A stretch of 64,000 bases of DNA from Thiothrix eikelboomii (GCF_900167255.1 NZ_FUYB01000009.1:54720-118719), one strand, 5' to 3'. Positions 29,759-37,140 are shown, counted from the stretch's first letter. The notes: generated from the sequence alone by a model not told the origin. Translations and numbers: made by a program.

Positions 29759-30157
29759 CTATAGGATGTCGTCGTCAAAATCTTCAGATGATTCATCACG
29801 CATGGCTTCGCGTTCTATCCTTCTGCGCTCTTGATCCCGCTCTCTAATCAGTTCCCGTGCTCTATATTCAGCACGCTCATTTAACACGCTGGCTAAGTCA
29901 TAATGTGATATCGGCGTAAATGCGTACTCTGCGCAGTATTCCCGTGCTAGTGCTTCGTCAACGAGTGTCAGTGCATAAATAGCGCTTCCTCCTAGCAGTT
30001 TTGTGAATGACTTGGAACGTGCGGTGGCAGGTACATCGACACGGACAAATGATTGATCACCGATGCTTTGAGAGCTAGCAAAACCCGCTATTTTTTGATG
30101 ACCCATTAGCTCGATTACAGCCCATTCTGCGAAATGATTGGTTGTTGTCATGTCCAT
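29759..30157 (-). CDS. Conserved phage hypothetical protein
   Basis: A 132-residue protein starting MDMTTTNHFAEWAVIELMGHQKIAG, with LLGGSAIYALTLVDEALAREY in the middle and a highly charged tail (RERDQERRRIEREAMRDE). Proteins with the pattern FAEWAVIELMGH are common in proteobacterial prophages, but I know no function. The start at 30157 overlaps the stop of the upstream gene as TAATG. Confidence 0.75.
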   Translation of the reverse strand: MDMTTTNHFAEWAVIELMGHQKIAGFASSQSIGDQSFVRVDVPATARSKSFTKLLGGSAIYALTLVDEALAREYCAEYAFTPISHYDLASVLNERAEYRARELIRERDQERRRIEREAMRDESSEDFDDDIL

Positions 30158-30345
30158 TAACCTTCTGTTTGTTTGATTAAATTTCCGCACGGGATTACAT
30201 ACAGCGTCCCGTCTATCTTTATGCCGTGATTCCTCGGCTTGCCCTTTCCGACGATCTGTACCTCACCTCTTTTGCCTTGCAATGGCATTGTTTTATTTTT
30301 GTAGTTGATCTGTACTTTTTGTCCTAGTTTAGGATTTGCCAACAT
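30157..30345 (-). CDS. Small phage protein with SH3/KOW-like fold
   Basis: A 62-residue basic protein: LGQKVQINYKNKTMPLQGKRGEVQIVGKGKPRNHGIKID then VIPCGNL. The alternation of strands and the Gly-Lys turns suggest a small beta-barrel of the KOW/SH3 type, often seen beside the preceding protein in prophages. Function unknown. Overlaps its downstream partner by one base. Confidence 0.65.
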   Translation of the reverse strand: MLANPKLGQKVQINYKNKTMPLQGKRGEVQIVGKGKPRNHGIKIDGTLYVIPCGNLIKQTEG

Positions 30346-30413
30346 CTATATCTCCCGTTTTTAAGCTGGAGAGCGTGTTTAACCGCCCTCCTTTGGTTTT
30401 TAGCTGCCGATGA

Positions 30414-30626
30414 TTATGCGCGGTTGCTCATCAGTCGCATGAGTCGTTCGCGTTTGCTGAGGTTCGCTGCTGTCTGGGGTTCTGGATCGGGTTCGGGAAC
30501 GGGGGGTTCTGAGCTTAGAACCGCGCTCGAACGCGGGTTCTGGGGTTCTTCCTTGAGGAGTTCTACAACTTTGAGGCCGTAGGGTTTCAGGGTGAGATTT
30601 AGGTCACGAATGATTTGACTTAGCAT
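30414..30626 (-). CDS. Small phage protein carrying a palindromic repeat peptide
   Basis: A 70-residue protein starting MLSQIIRDLNLTLKPYGLKV and ending KRERLMRLMSNRA. The middle (QNPRSSAVLSSEPPV and a Pro-Glu run) is encoded by the same 44-bp DNA repeat found twice in the next gene upstream, so this stretch was probably inserted. ATG at 30626 has GGGGA 7 nt upstream and lies 1 nt from the previous stop. Function unknown. Confidence 0.6.
   Translation of the reverse strand: MLSQIIRDLNLTLKPYGLKVVELLKEEPQNPRSSAVLSSEPPVPEPDPEPQTAANLSKRERLMRLMSNRA
30501..30544. repeat. 44-bp palindromic repeat, copy A (in-frame)
   Basis: Begins GGGGGGTTCT and holds a near-perfect palindrome at 30517-30541: AGAACC and GGTTCT flank a GCGCTCGAACGC core. 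Encodes QNPRSSAVLSSEPPV on the minus strand. Confidence 0.8.
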
Positions 30627-30627
30627 G

Positions 30628-32235
30628 TTAGTTCCCCAATATTTCGGTTTTAACGTCGTTGAGTTCGGCTTGGGCTTGTTCACGGCTCAAGGCTTGAATC
30701 AGTGTGCGGGTATTGCCTAGGTTCGTATTTGGTTCGGTAATGATGCCCCATGCTTCCAGAATGATCATGAGCCAGCCTGCCATATCGCCGCCAATCGCAT
30801 GGATTTTCATGGCTTGTTTTTGGCTGCATTTGGTGTTGCCAGTGGCAATGGCGATGAAAGCGGCATCAAAACGTTCGTGCATGACGTATTTTTGCAAGAG
30901 TGCAAAGTTGCTCGGGTTGCTGATCTTTTCTTCTGCTGTTTGGCGTTCTGGAACGGGGGCTGGAACGGGGGGTTCTTGGCTTAGAACGGCGTTCGAACGC
31001 GGGTTCTGGGCTTTGCCTATGATGCGATTGATAGACGCTAAATCCGCTGTTTTATTGAGTACGGGATCACGGGGGAAGGGGATACCTGCCTTAGTTAATT
31101 CGCTGGCAAAGCTGCTGATTTGTGGGATGCTCAGTTGATGTTCGGCTGTGCCTAGGCGTGCGTCGGTGGATTTAGTTGGGCTAGGGATGGCAAAGCCCAT
31201 TGGGAACTTGGCTTTCTCGTCGTCTTGGTATTTGAAACGAGCGTCTGGAACGGTGTTGAGAACGGGGGGTTCTGGGCTTAGAACCGCGTTCGAGCGCGGG
31301 TTCTGGGTGAAACCTATCGGCTGTTTGGTGCTTGGTTGGGGTAGGGTAGTGCTGCTATCGGTCAGTTTAGCCAGCTCTAGTTCTAGGTGTTTGATGGCGG
31401 CATAGCTGCGCTCTTTGGAGCGGCTGAGGAAGTGGTGGAGGATTTCAAAGGCGACGGCGACGATCAGCATGATGATGACGACGGCGGCTTTGATGTAGTC
31501 GGTATAATCGCCATTGCCTGCGAGCAGTTGCGCCATAAAGACAATGACGGGGTTGTAGGAGTCGGCCTTGAGTTTGTCTTGGCGGTCGTGGTTGAGCTTG
31601 GTGGTATTGGCTGCAATCTGTACTTGAGCGCTAAGGGCCGTGCTTTGTGCATTCTCTAAGGCTTGCACTTTGGCGGCATCACCGTTGCAATGCTTTTCTT
31701 TACCGCTCGCCAAGCGGGTTTGACATTGGGCTAGCTTTTGTTGAGCGCTGGCGAGTTGTAGGGCAAGACCTGTGTCCACGGGGGGGGCTGTTGGTGCTTG
31801 CAAGGTGGCCTTGTAAGCTGAGTTGCGTTCGAGCATGGCGTTTGATTTGGCATCTTGGCTGGCTGAACTAGAAAAGAACTCGGCGAAGAGTGCGAAGCCA
31901 ATCACGGTGACGACGACCAAGGTCACAGAGCCATAAAAACCAAAGTGCAGGTAGGCATGGTGTTTGACCCATGAGAGGAAGGCGGCCATTAAAACCACTA
32001 GGCCGAGCATAAATAGGAAGCCGATGGTGGCTGTCCATTCGACAAAGTAGGCTGCCCATGTGAGGGGGTCGCCTAGGTAGAGGTGCAGATTGAACGCCAA
32101 GTACAGTAAAAATGTGATGAGCATCGCCAGCCAGAGTAGTTTGCTGGCGCGGGTGTCGTTGGCGCGGTGGTCTTGAAGTTGCTGATCTAAGAGTTCGCGT
32201 TGCTTTTGAGCGAGGGCAGGGGTCATGTAGTTCAT
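30628..32235 (-). CDS. Large phage membrane protein with two repeat insertions
   Basis: A 535-residue protein with four likely membrane segments: LLWLAMLITFLLYLAFNL, a long one around FLFMLGLVVLMAAF, VTLVVVTVIGFALFA and VVIIMLIVAVAFEIL. A soluble, coiled-coil-prone part with two Cys (QCQTRLASGKEKHCNG) lies between segments three and four. The cytoplasmic C-terminal half is low-complexity and contains QNPRSNAVLSPEPPV and QNPRSNAVLSQEPPV, encoded by the 44-bp repeat. ATG at 32235 overlaps the upstream stop as ATGA, with GGGAGG as ribosome site. Function unknown; a membrane protein this size is odd in a replication operon. Confidence 0.75.
   Translation of the reverse strand: MNYMTPALAQKQRELLDQQLQDHRANDTRASKLLWLAMLITFLLYLAFNLHLYLGDPLTWAAYFVEWTATIGFLFMLGLVVLMAAFLSWVKHHAYLHFGFYGSVTLVVVTVIGFALFAEFFSSSASQDAKSNAMLERNSAYKATLQAPTAPPVDTGLALQLASAQQKLAQCQTRLASGKEKHCNGDAAKVQALENAQSTALSAQVQIAANTTKLNHDRQDKLKADSYNPVIVFMAQLLAGNGDYTDYIKAAVVIIMLIVAVAFEILHHFLSRSKERSYAAIKHLELELAKLTDSSTTLPQPSTKQPIGFTQNPRSNAVLSPEPPVLNTVPDARFKYQDDEKAKFPMGFAIPSPTKSTDARLGTAEHQLSIPQISSFASELTKAGIPFPRDPVLNKTADLASINRIIGKAQNPRSNAVLSQEPPVPAPVPERQTAEEKISNPSNFALLQKYVMHERFDAAFIAIATGNTKCSQKQAMKIHAIGGDMAGWLMIILEAWGIITEPNTNLGNTRTLIQALSREQAQAELNDVKTEILGN
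30967..31010. repeat. 44-bp palindromic repeat, copy B (in-frame)
   Basis: Palindrome at 30983-31007 around GCGTTCGAACGC. Encodes QNPRSNAVLSQEPPV within the membrane protein. Confidence 0.8.
31264..31307. repeat. 44-bp palindromic repeat, copy C (in-frame)
   Basis: Palindrome at 31280-31304 with core GCGTTCGAGCGC. Encodes QNPRSNAVLSPEPPV within the membrane protein. Confidence 0.8.
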
Positions 32236-32582
32236 ACCGCACCTCCCACGACTAATAAAGCATTGAGAACAGCGGATACCGTACCCAGCCATGCCATGAT
32301 TGGATGTTGTTTCGCCATCCAGATGACATAGAGACTAGAGAAGTAGGTGAGGGGTAGGTGTAGCCATGTCGCGGTATAGGCGATGGCTAAGCCATAGCTT
32401 TGAGCGATTTCAAAGGTTGAATAGCTGGCATAGAGGCTGGCAATGCTGACCACGACGGCTGAAACCACGACATAGACAGTGTGCCAGTCGATGCTATTAT
32501 TTTTATTCCCCGATTCAGAGGGGATTAAAACTTGTGTTGGTAACCCTTTTTCCTTTAACATTTTCGTGTACTCCACGTACAT
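32232..32582 (-). CDS. Small phage membrane protein
   Basis: A 116-residue protein with a polar N-terminus and three hydrophobic stretches (VYVVVSAVVVSIASLYASY, LAIAYTATWLHLPLTYFSSLYVIW, IMAWLGTVSAVLNALLVVGGA). It overlaps the gene before it (TAATG) and the large membrane protein after it (ATGA), so the three are translated together. It may be a partner of the larger membrane protein. No family recognised. Confidence 0.7.
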   Translation of the reverse strand: MYVEYTKMLKEKGLPTQVLIPSESGNKNNSIDWHTVYVVVSAVVVSIASLYASYSTFEIAQSYGLAIAYTATWLHLPLTYFSSLYVIWMAKQHPIMAWLGTVSAVLNALLVVGGAV

Positions 32583-33295
32583 TAGTAGTTTGACAAGGCC
32601 ACTGGTGGCACAGTGGCTTTTTTATGTGCGTTCGCAAATTCTGCTTTGATGGTTTCCAGTGTTTTTCCTTGAATTTTGGCTAAGTTCCGATAGAAGAAGT
32701 CGTCGTCGATTTGTTTGTTGACGGCTTTCGGCTGCGGGTTTGGCGCTTGTGCTGGTTGCTGCGGGTTGGATCGCAGCGCTGTTTTGTCCAGCGTGCCATT
32801 TTTGGCTGCACTGATAAGTGCGAAGCCAAAGCGGACGGGTGTGGTTTGGATGCTGCGGTTGCGGATGGCGAGTGCCAGCAGGTCGCAGACATCTTGTGCG
32901 GCTGAGCTGCGCAATTTGGCAAGGGCAGGGCTGAGGGCTTGTTGGGTTTCATGGTCAATCTCCTTGGGGTAGTTGATTTCGGTCTTTGTGTTGTTACCTT
33001 CATTGGTGTGGGTAACATCTTTAGGTTTGATGCTTTCTGCATGAGCCACGGTGTACATGAATTCATAATCAGGATGCGCGCTTTGGCTGAATAAGCCGGC
33101 TTTGAGCACGCCTTGGACTGCGGGTTTAAGATGGTCTTTGCGCAGGCCAGTGAGTTGGGCGAGTCGCCCGAAGGTGAGGGCGTCGCTGATTTTGTTGAAG
33201 CCCACGGTTTGTCGGAGGAGAGCCGCGAAGGCTCTCCATTCGCTTTTGCTTAGATCGGCGGCTAATGCTTTGTCGAGGAGAGGAACTAGGCTCAT
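32582..33295 (-). CDS. Phage replication protein, RepO-like N-terminal domain
   Basis: A 237-residue protein. The first 80 residues (LSKSEWRAFAALLRQTVGFNK, then ISDALTFGRLAQLTGLRKDHLKPAVQ) form a winged helix-turn-helix typical of phage replication protein O and related initiators. The C-terminal part is Pro/Gln-rich then helical (IDDDFFYRNLAKIQGKTLE). It is likely to bind the origin or load a helicase, working with the primase-helicase of the same operon. ATGA overlap with the gene upstream. Confidence 0.7.
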   Translation of the reverse strand: MSLVPLLDKALAADLSKSEWRAFAALLRQTVGFNKISDALTFGRLAQLTGLRKDHLKPAVQGVLKAGLFSQSAHPDYEFMYTVAHAESIKPKDVTHTNEGNNTKTEINYPKEIDHETQQALSPALAKLRSSAAQDVCDLLALAIRNRSIQTTPVRFGFALISAAKNGTLDKTALRSNPQQPAQAPNPQPKAVNKQIDDDFFYRNLAKIQGKTLETIKAEFANAHKKATVPPVALSNY

Positions 33296-33537
33296 GCTGC
33301 TGCCTCGCTGCGGATGCTAGCGATTTCTGCTAGAAAATACAGTTCGTCATAGAGTTGGTCGTTTAGGACTGTGTCGATTTCGTAATACAGGATTGCACGT
33401 GCACTCCCTGTCAGTCTGTGTGCAATTTTAATCCAGTATGCTAATACTGAGTGGTCGCTGGCTTCGCTCCATTCATAAGTGATGCTGTCTGTTAACAGCC
33501 GATGGTCTGTTGATTCTAGTGCTGCGTATAGATGCAT
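33292..33537 (-). CDS. Phage hypothetical protein
   Basis: An 81-residue, mostly helical acidic protein (LYAALESTDHRLLTDSITYEWSE, IDTVLNDQLYDELYFLAEIA). It starts inside the previous small zinc-finger gene and overlaps the RepO-like gene by 4 nt. No family recognised; early-operon membership is the only clue. Confidence 0.6.
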   Translation of the reverse strand: MHLYAALESTDHRLLTDSITYEWSEASDHSVLAYWIKIAHRLTGSARAILYYEIDTVLNDQLYDELYFLAEIASIRSEAAA

Positions 33538-33668
33538 TCTGCCGCCTCCTCGTCTTGTTCTTCTTGGCCGTCTAGGCAGTCTAGGCAGACTTTAGGTATT
33601 TTATCTGACCAGTCGAACACGCCCAGCCATGCGCCGCAGCAATCGCAGTAACCGTCTAGTAAAATCAC
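33516..33668 (-). CDS. Small Cys-rich phage protein, probable zinc finger
   Basis: A 50-residue frame starting at GTG (33668), which overlaps the upstream stop as GTGA. It has CDCCGAWLG and VCLDCLDG, two CxxC-type pairs spaced like a zinc ribbon, and an acidic tail. The 3' end overlaps the next gene by 22 bp in another frame. The exact coupling supports translation. Confidence 0.6.
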   Translation of the reverse strand: MILLDGYCDCCGAWLGVFDWSDKIPKVCLDCLDGQEEQDEEAAECIYTQH

Positions 33669-33874
33669 AGTACACCTCCGTTCATTTGAACGTAATGCTC
33701 TAAAGCATCCGCGAGTTCGAGAGCATTAGCAGGCTCTAGAGGTAAGGTGTAAGTGTGCGTATCCGTTTCAATGGTGATATTGATTTGGTCTAGGCTGCCC
33801 TGTTGAACAGTGATTGTGCAGCCAACAACTGTGGTGTATTGCGGTGTGTTTTTGATTCTAACAACGGTTTTCAT
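33665..33874 (-). CDS. Phage hypothetical protein
   Basis: A 69-residue protein, beta-rich in its first 50 residues (MKTVVRIKNTPQYTTVVGCT, INITIETDTHTYTLPLEP) with a C-terminal helix. No family recognised. It is coupled to the small zinc-finger gene through the 4-nt GTGA overlap. Confidence 0.55.
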   Translation of the reverse strand: MKTVVRIKNTPQYTTVVGCTITVQQGSLDQINITIETDTHTYTLPLEPANALELADALEHYVQMNGGVL

Positions 33875-33895
33875 CTTAATTCCCCATGTTTACGA

Positions 33896-34132
33896 TCAGT
33901 TTTGAATCGGTGCGCAGGTTTCGGCGTTAGCGCTCAGGCTAGCGGCTAGCATGGCGGGTGTAGCCCACGCTAGGAGTTTTGACAGTGTGCGAGTGCGGGC
34001 TGATTTTGGGGAGGGCATATAGCGCGAGCGCCCTTCAGTATCAAAAAATTGGCGGTGACGGGGCGTTAGCAGTGCGCTGCGCTGGAGTTCTGATTTGCAC
34101 AGAGTGCCGTCATGTTTGATTGATGTTCCCAT
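33896..34132 (-). CDS. Phage hypothetical protein
   Basis: A 78-residue frame: basic, polar N-terminal half and a hydrophobic stretch near the end (LLAWATPAMLAASLSANAE). Not recognised. It lies between the structured region at 34.2 kb and the next operon gene. Coding is plausible because the gap would otherwise be large, but codon evidence is weak. Confidence 0.4.
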   Translation of the reverse strand: MGTSIKHDGTLCKSELQRSALLTPRHRQFFDTEGRSRYMPSPKSARTRTLSKLLAWATPAMLAASLSANAETCAPIQN

Positions 34133-34202
34133 TGTTGTGTTCCCATTTTATAAAGTTGTGTGGAAACACAGGCAAAGTAAGCCCGTTAAGCTATAATGCT
34201 TT

Positions 34203-34311
34203 TCGGGCAGAGTGAGGCGTGTTTTCCGACTCTGCCTGTGCCTTGTCAGTGTTTTGGCACTGACTCGGAAGAGGGGGTTAGGTCGTTTCCAGCGTCCTAA
34301 CCCCTTCGTTT
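34203..34311 (+). ncRNA. Candidate structured phage RNA (c4-like?) in the immunity region
   Basis: Downstream of TATAAT (34192-34197, plus strand) three perfect hairpins follow each other: GGCAGAGT/ACTCTGCC (34206, 34229), GTCAGTG/CACTGAC (34245, 34258) and GGGGTTAGG/CCTAACCCC (34274, 34296), the last followed by TTCGTTTTT. GTGCC (34238) can also pair with GGCAC (34256), competing with the second stem. The layout of a short RNA ending in a terminator near the repressor gene recalls the c4 antisense RNA of P1/P7-like immunity systems, but the family match is not verified. Confidence 0.55.
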
Positions 34312-34485
34312 TTATGCAGCCAACTTATTTTCTGATTGGCTTTCTTGCATCTTCTCTACTATCAAATCTCTCAGTACGTCGATGGGCTTAAACAGCTTTT
34401 CCGGTGTGCTGCGCTTGATGGCTTCAGCATTCAGGTATTGCAGTTGCTCACGAGTACATCTGAAAGTGATTTTCTCGTCTTTCAT
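34312..34485 (-). CDS. Small ribbon-helix-helix-like protein, cro/cox position
   Basis: A 57-residue protein, MKDEKITFRCTREQLQYLNAEA and then VLRDLIVEKMQESQ. A beta strand followed by two helices fits a CopG-like RHH repressor. It is the first gene leftward from the repressor, the place of cox or cro in temperate phages, so it may be the lytic-side regulator. I chose the ATG at 34485, where the strand-helix pattern begins; a longer in-frame start at 34563 would cover the operators. Confidence 0.6.
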   Translation of the reverse strand: MKDEKITFRCTREQLQYLNAEAIKRSTPEKLFKPIDVLRDLIVEKMQESQSENKLAA

Positions 34486-34550
34486 CTGATTAAACCTTGT
34501 GCTAATGTCTACAAAAGTACATTGGAACAAAGCATAAACCAATATTTTGG

Positions 34551-34565
34551 TTTTGTAAAACAAAA
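34551..34565. promoter_or_regulatory. Candidate repressor operator
   Basis: TTTTGT-AAA-ACAAAA is a perfect inverted repeat ending 1 nt before the repressor ATG. A close copy, ATTTGTAAAACCAAA, lies at 34612-34626 inside the repressor gene. They are likely sites for the repressor or the RHH protein. Confidence 0.5.
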
Positions 34566-34566
34566 A

Positions 34567-35094
34567 ATGATTACAAACGCAGAAGTTTTTTTTTCTGAAC
34601 GATTAAGTGAGATTTGTAAAACCAAAAAATTGACTTCAAAAGATTTGGCTCTCGCTATTGGTGTGAAACCGTCTACTTTTCAGCGTTACACATCAGCAAA
34701 TAGCGTTCCTAGTGCTGAGGTGTTTTTGGGGCTTCACTACCATCTGGGAATAAATCTCAGTTGGTTTGTTACAGGTGAAGGTTCGATGTTTCGTGATGGC
34801 GAGCACTCTCCCCAAGCGCGAGCGCAGACTAGTTTGCTGCTTTGCCAGTGGATTGAGCATTACGCATCTACCCGAACGAAAGCCGAACTAAACTGGTTGG
34901 AAGTGGAGATCGCTCGCCAGTATCCTGAGTTCAATGCGTGGCTGATCGAGCAAGGGCATGAGCCATTGGCAAAGCCAGATTGGTTTGATCGTTTTTTAAT
35001 GAGTCCGTTGTTCAAAGCCTTGTCTCCAGCGGCTCGCAGCGAAATTGCGGAGATGGTGGAGGCAGCGGCGCAGCAGGGTAAGAAAAACCCGTAG
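34567..35094 (+). CDS. Phage CI-type repressor
   Basis: A 175-residue protein with an N-terminal helix-turn-helix (FFSERLSEICKTKKLTSKDLA, then IGVKPSTFQRYTSANSVPS) and the CI-family continuation GINLSWFVTGEGSMF. The C-terminal half is helical and lacks the Ser-Lys S24 peptidase seen in LexA-like repressors, so induction by RecA cleavage is unlikely and another inducer or antirepressor would be needed. It is divergent from the RHH gene with operators between. The ATG at 34567 has no clear Shine-Dalgarno, so a leaderless message is possible. Confidence 0.8.
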   Translation: MITNAEVFFSERLSEICKTKKLTSKDLALAIGVKPSTFQRYTSANSVPSAEVFLGLHYHLGINLSWFVTGEGSMFRDGEHSPQARAQTSLLLCQWIEHYASTRTKAELNWLEVEIARQYPEFNAWLIEQGHEPLAKPDWFDRFLMSPLFKALSPAARSEIAEMVEAAAQQGKKNP

Positions 35095-35310
35095 GCGCTG
35101 TTTCAACGTCAATTGTGCGGTATTCAATGCGTTTAATCCCTGTTTGAAAATGTCTCTCCACATATCGCCCAAGGTTTTTTTTGTTATGGGTTGGACGTTG
35201 AGCGGATAGATAAGTTCGATACGTTGATCATCTTGCATGATGTTTGCACAAAGTACACAACACGACTGTGTGTAGGTTTATTACTGTAATACGGTTGTAT
35301 ATGTATGTTA

Positions 35311-35391
35311 CCAAGTTTCGGTAAGTGGGTTTACCGAGAGTTGGGTGGGTTTTTACCGAGAGTTGGGAATTGCGTTGACCGAGACTTGGGG
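35311..35391. repeat. Iteron-like 22-bp array
   Basis: TTACCGAGAGTTGGG occurs at 35331 and 35353, a variant TTGACCGAGACTTGGGG at 35375, and an inverted variant CCAAGTTTCGGTAA at 35311. The direct copies are exactly 22 bp apart, two helical turns, so a protein could bind on one face. The rest of the 357-bp gap (35095-35451) shows no convincing gene. Confidence 0.6.
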
Positions 35392-35451
35392 TGTCCAGTG
35401 GTCAGTTGTTAAGTTTTTTTCCAGTATTATCATCTATACTGAAGGTATTTA

Positions 35452-36129
35452 TTGATGACATTAGCGATTCCGATGGAGCTAAACCCTCTTGATTCCGTGA
35501 TTAAAGGTGCAGCAGTCTTAGCTAGTGCTGTACAGCGCACGCTATTGGAAACGCAAACTGTAGTTCAAGACTATATAACAACTACGCAAGCTTCTACTGA
35601 AGCTCGTGATATTCTTAAATCCTATTTTATTGAGTTGCACTCTAAGCTTAAAAAGCTTGAAAACAGTTATAAAAATACGGCTACTCAACTTAAAAAGGCT
35701 AAATCTATTAATGATGATATAGATACCGAGCTAAAGATAATCCTATTAATGAATAATGCGCAGTCTGACCTGATTTTTATAAGAGACACCTATAAACGTA
35801 TTCAGGATCAGTTGAAACAGGTAAAAGAATTATCCTTATGGTCTTGGTCGATTAGTCGCCAGTTCGATAAAGCTTATAAGTCGTTAGACCAGTCGTTGAA
35901 GTCTATTGATCGTGCACTCCTGCGTTTTAATCAATTGCGCCATTACTCTGTTAAAGAGTATCAGGCTTATCAGCATAATCAGCTTTTAAAGGTAGCTGCT
36001 TTAACTACGCAGCCTATTCAGCTAGATGCCGATGATTTGAGGTTTATTCTTGATTCTATTGATAAGCCACCTAAGCCCCCCACTCCAGCCATGCAGCGTG
36101 CCTTAGAACATTATCATCAGTGTTCTTGA
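35452..36129 (+). CDS. Accessory coiled-coil protein of unknown function
   Basis: A 225-residue, almost all-helical protein. A mildly hydrophobic segment near the N-terminus (VIKGAAVLASAVQRTLL) is followed by long amphipathic helices (FIELHSKLKKLENSYKNTA, LIFIRDTYKRIQDQLKQVKEL) and a Pro-rich stretch (DKPPKPPTPAMQ). No family recognised. It lies 9 nt before a GNAT gene in an AT-rich accessory area that is not part of P2 morphogenesis, so the two may act together, for example as antitoxin and toxin or in superinfection exclusion. This is a guess from position. Confidence 0.65.
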   Translation: MMTLAIPMELNPLDSVIKGAAVLASAVQRTLLETQTVVQDYITTTQASTEARDILKSYFIELHSKLKKLENSYKNTATQLKKAKSINDDIDTELKIILLMNNAQSDLIFIRDTYKRIQDQLKQVKELSLWSWSISRQFDKAYKSLDQSLKSIDRALLRFNQLRHYSVKEYQAYQHNQLLKVAALTTQPIQLDADDLRFILDSIDKPPKPPTPAMQRALEHYHQCS

Positions 36130-36138
36130 GGTATAACT

Positions 36139-36684
36139 ATGCCCTATGTTTGTAAGAGCTTGACTGAGCTTACGCTACCTCATGACTTTGATTGTAATGA
36201 GCCAGCGCTGAATCGTTTTTTGCTGCAAAATGCTTTAGAAAATGAGTCTCGTGGTGTTTGTACGACGCATTTATTTTGTGAAGTAGTTGATAGCGAATCT
36301 GTCATTTTAGGTTATTTCAGTCTTTCAACTACTCCTCTAGATATTAACCACTTAGATCAAAGAACTATCAAAAGGTTACCTGCGTATGCCAAAGCAAATC
36401 TTACTGCCACCTTGCTTGCTAGATTGGCTCTGGATAAAAAGTACCATGGAAAAAAGTTAGGCATTTTATTATTGATCGAGTCACTAAAGGCTGTCGAAGC
36501 TAGTTGGAAGTTAGTAAATTCAGTAGGGCTACTCGTCCATGCTAAGCATGATAATGCTGCTAGTTTTTATTCAGCTCATGGCTTTTCGAGTTTGTCAAAA
36601 AATCACTTAGAACTATTCATGCCTAAAAAAGAAGTCTTAGCCATTGTAGCCCAGACTAAAAAACGTAGTGATGTTTCAGTTTAA
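36139..36684 (+). CDS. GNAT acetyltransferase, TacT-toxin-like
   Basis: A 181-residue GNAT protein. FDCNEPALNRFLLQNALEN is the start typical of TacT/AtaT-related toxins, which acetylate the amino group of aminoacyl-tRNA. TLLARLALDKKYHGKKLGILL is strand beta4 and the acetyl-CoA-binding pyrophosphate loop, here HGKKLG. HDNAASFYSAHGFSSL carries the conserved Tyr region. Such toxins are normally paired with an RHH (DUF1778) antitoxin upstream; none is present. The upstream neighbour is instead an unrelated helical protein. A non-toxin acetyltransferase is possible. Confidence 0.78.
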   Translation: MPYVCKSLTELTLPHDFDCNEPALNRFLLQNALENESRGVCTTHLFCEVVDSESVILGYFSLSTTPLDINHLDQRTIKRLPAYAKANLTATLLARLALDKKYHGKKLGILLLIESLKAVEASWKLVNSVGLLVHAKHDNAASFYSAHGFSSLSKNHLELFMPKKEVLAIVAQTKKRSDVSV

Positions 36685-36710
36685 TCATAAAACAGGGGCG
36701 GAGTTAATGT

Positions 36711-37043
36711 ATGGATACAGATAACCGCTTGCGCGAGTTTGCCGCCTGGCTTTTGCACGATCAGCCGGATGCTGAACCCAATACCAGCCTAGAATGGTTG
36801 ATTGAGCAACCTGCGGATACGCATTTTCGGGCTGTAATGTTTCGTGCCGTGAATTTGCTCTGTTATGAGAAAGATCAGTGGTTTTTGCTGGGGTGGCGAG
36901 AGAAGTCACCGACTTGGCCGAGGCTGATTGAGCCGTTGCATCAGGTTGGGTTGGAGCAGGGGACAGTGGCGCGGTTGGTGGGTGGTGAGGTTATTCGCTT
37001 GGCGGTGGCCAGAGTGGGTGATTTGTGGGATATTTCGGAATAA
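36711..37043 (+). CDS. Accessory hypothetical protein
   Basis: A 110-residue, Trp-rich acidic protein (LREFAAWLLHDQPD, QWFLLGWREKSPTWPRLIEPL, AVARVGDLWDIS). No family recognised. It lies 26 bp after the GNAT gene on the same strand and may share its transcript. Base use (more GC-rich) differs from the preceding two genes, suggesting a separate origin. Confidence 0.55.
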   Translation: MDTDNRLREFAAWLLHDQPDAEPNTSLEWLIEQPADTHFRAVMFRAVNLLCYEKDQWFLLGWREKSPTWPRLIEPLHQVGLEQGTVARLVGGEVIRLAVARVGDLWDISE

Positions 37044-37140
37044 ATTATAAGCAGGTCAATAGTTATTAGTTTAGGCTGATTTTTATAGTTATTTGTTGTT
37101 TAATTTGTATTCAGGTTTATTACTTTGAATAGAGGTCGAA

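Noticed and set aside
34996..35238. 80-residue frame on the minus strand overlapping the repressor 3' end
   Set aside because: About 100 bp is antisense to the repressor and no family or convincing ribosome site is seen; kept out although the first 45 residues look plausible.
35311..35391. CRISPR array
   Set aside because: The copies are 15-17 bp with 5-7 bp between them, far too short for spacers, and no cas gene is near.
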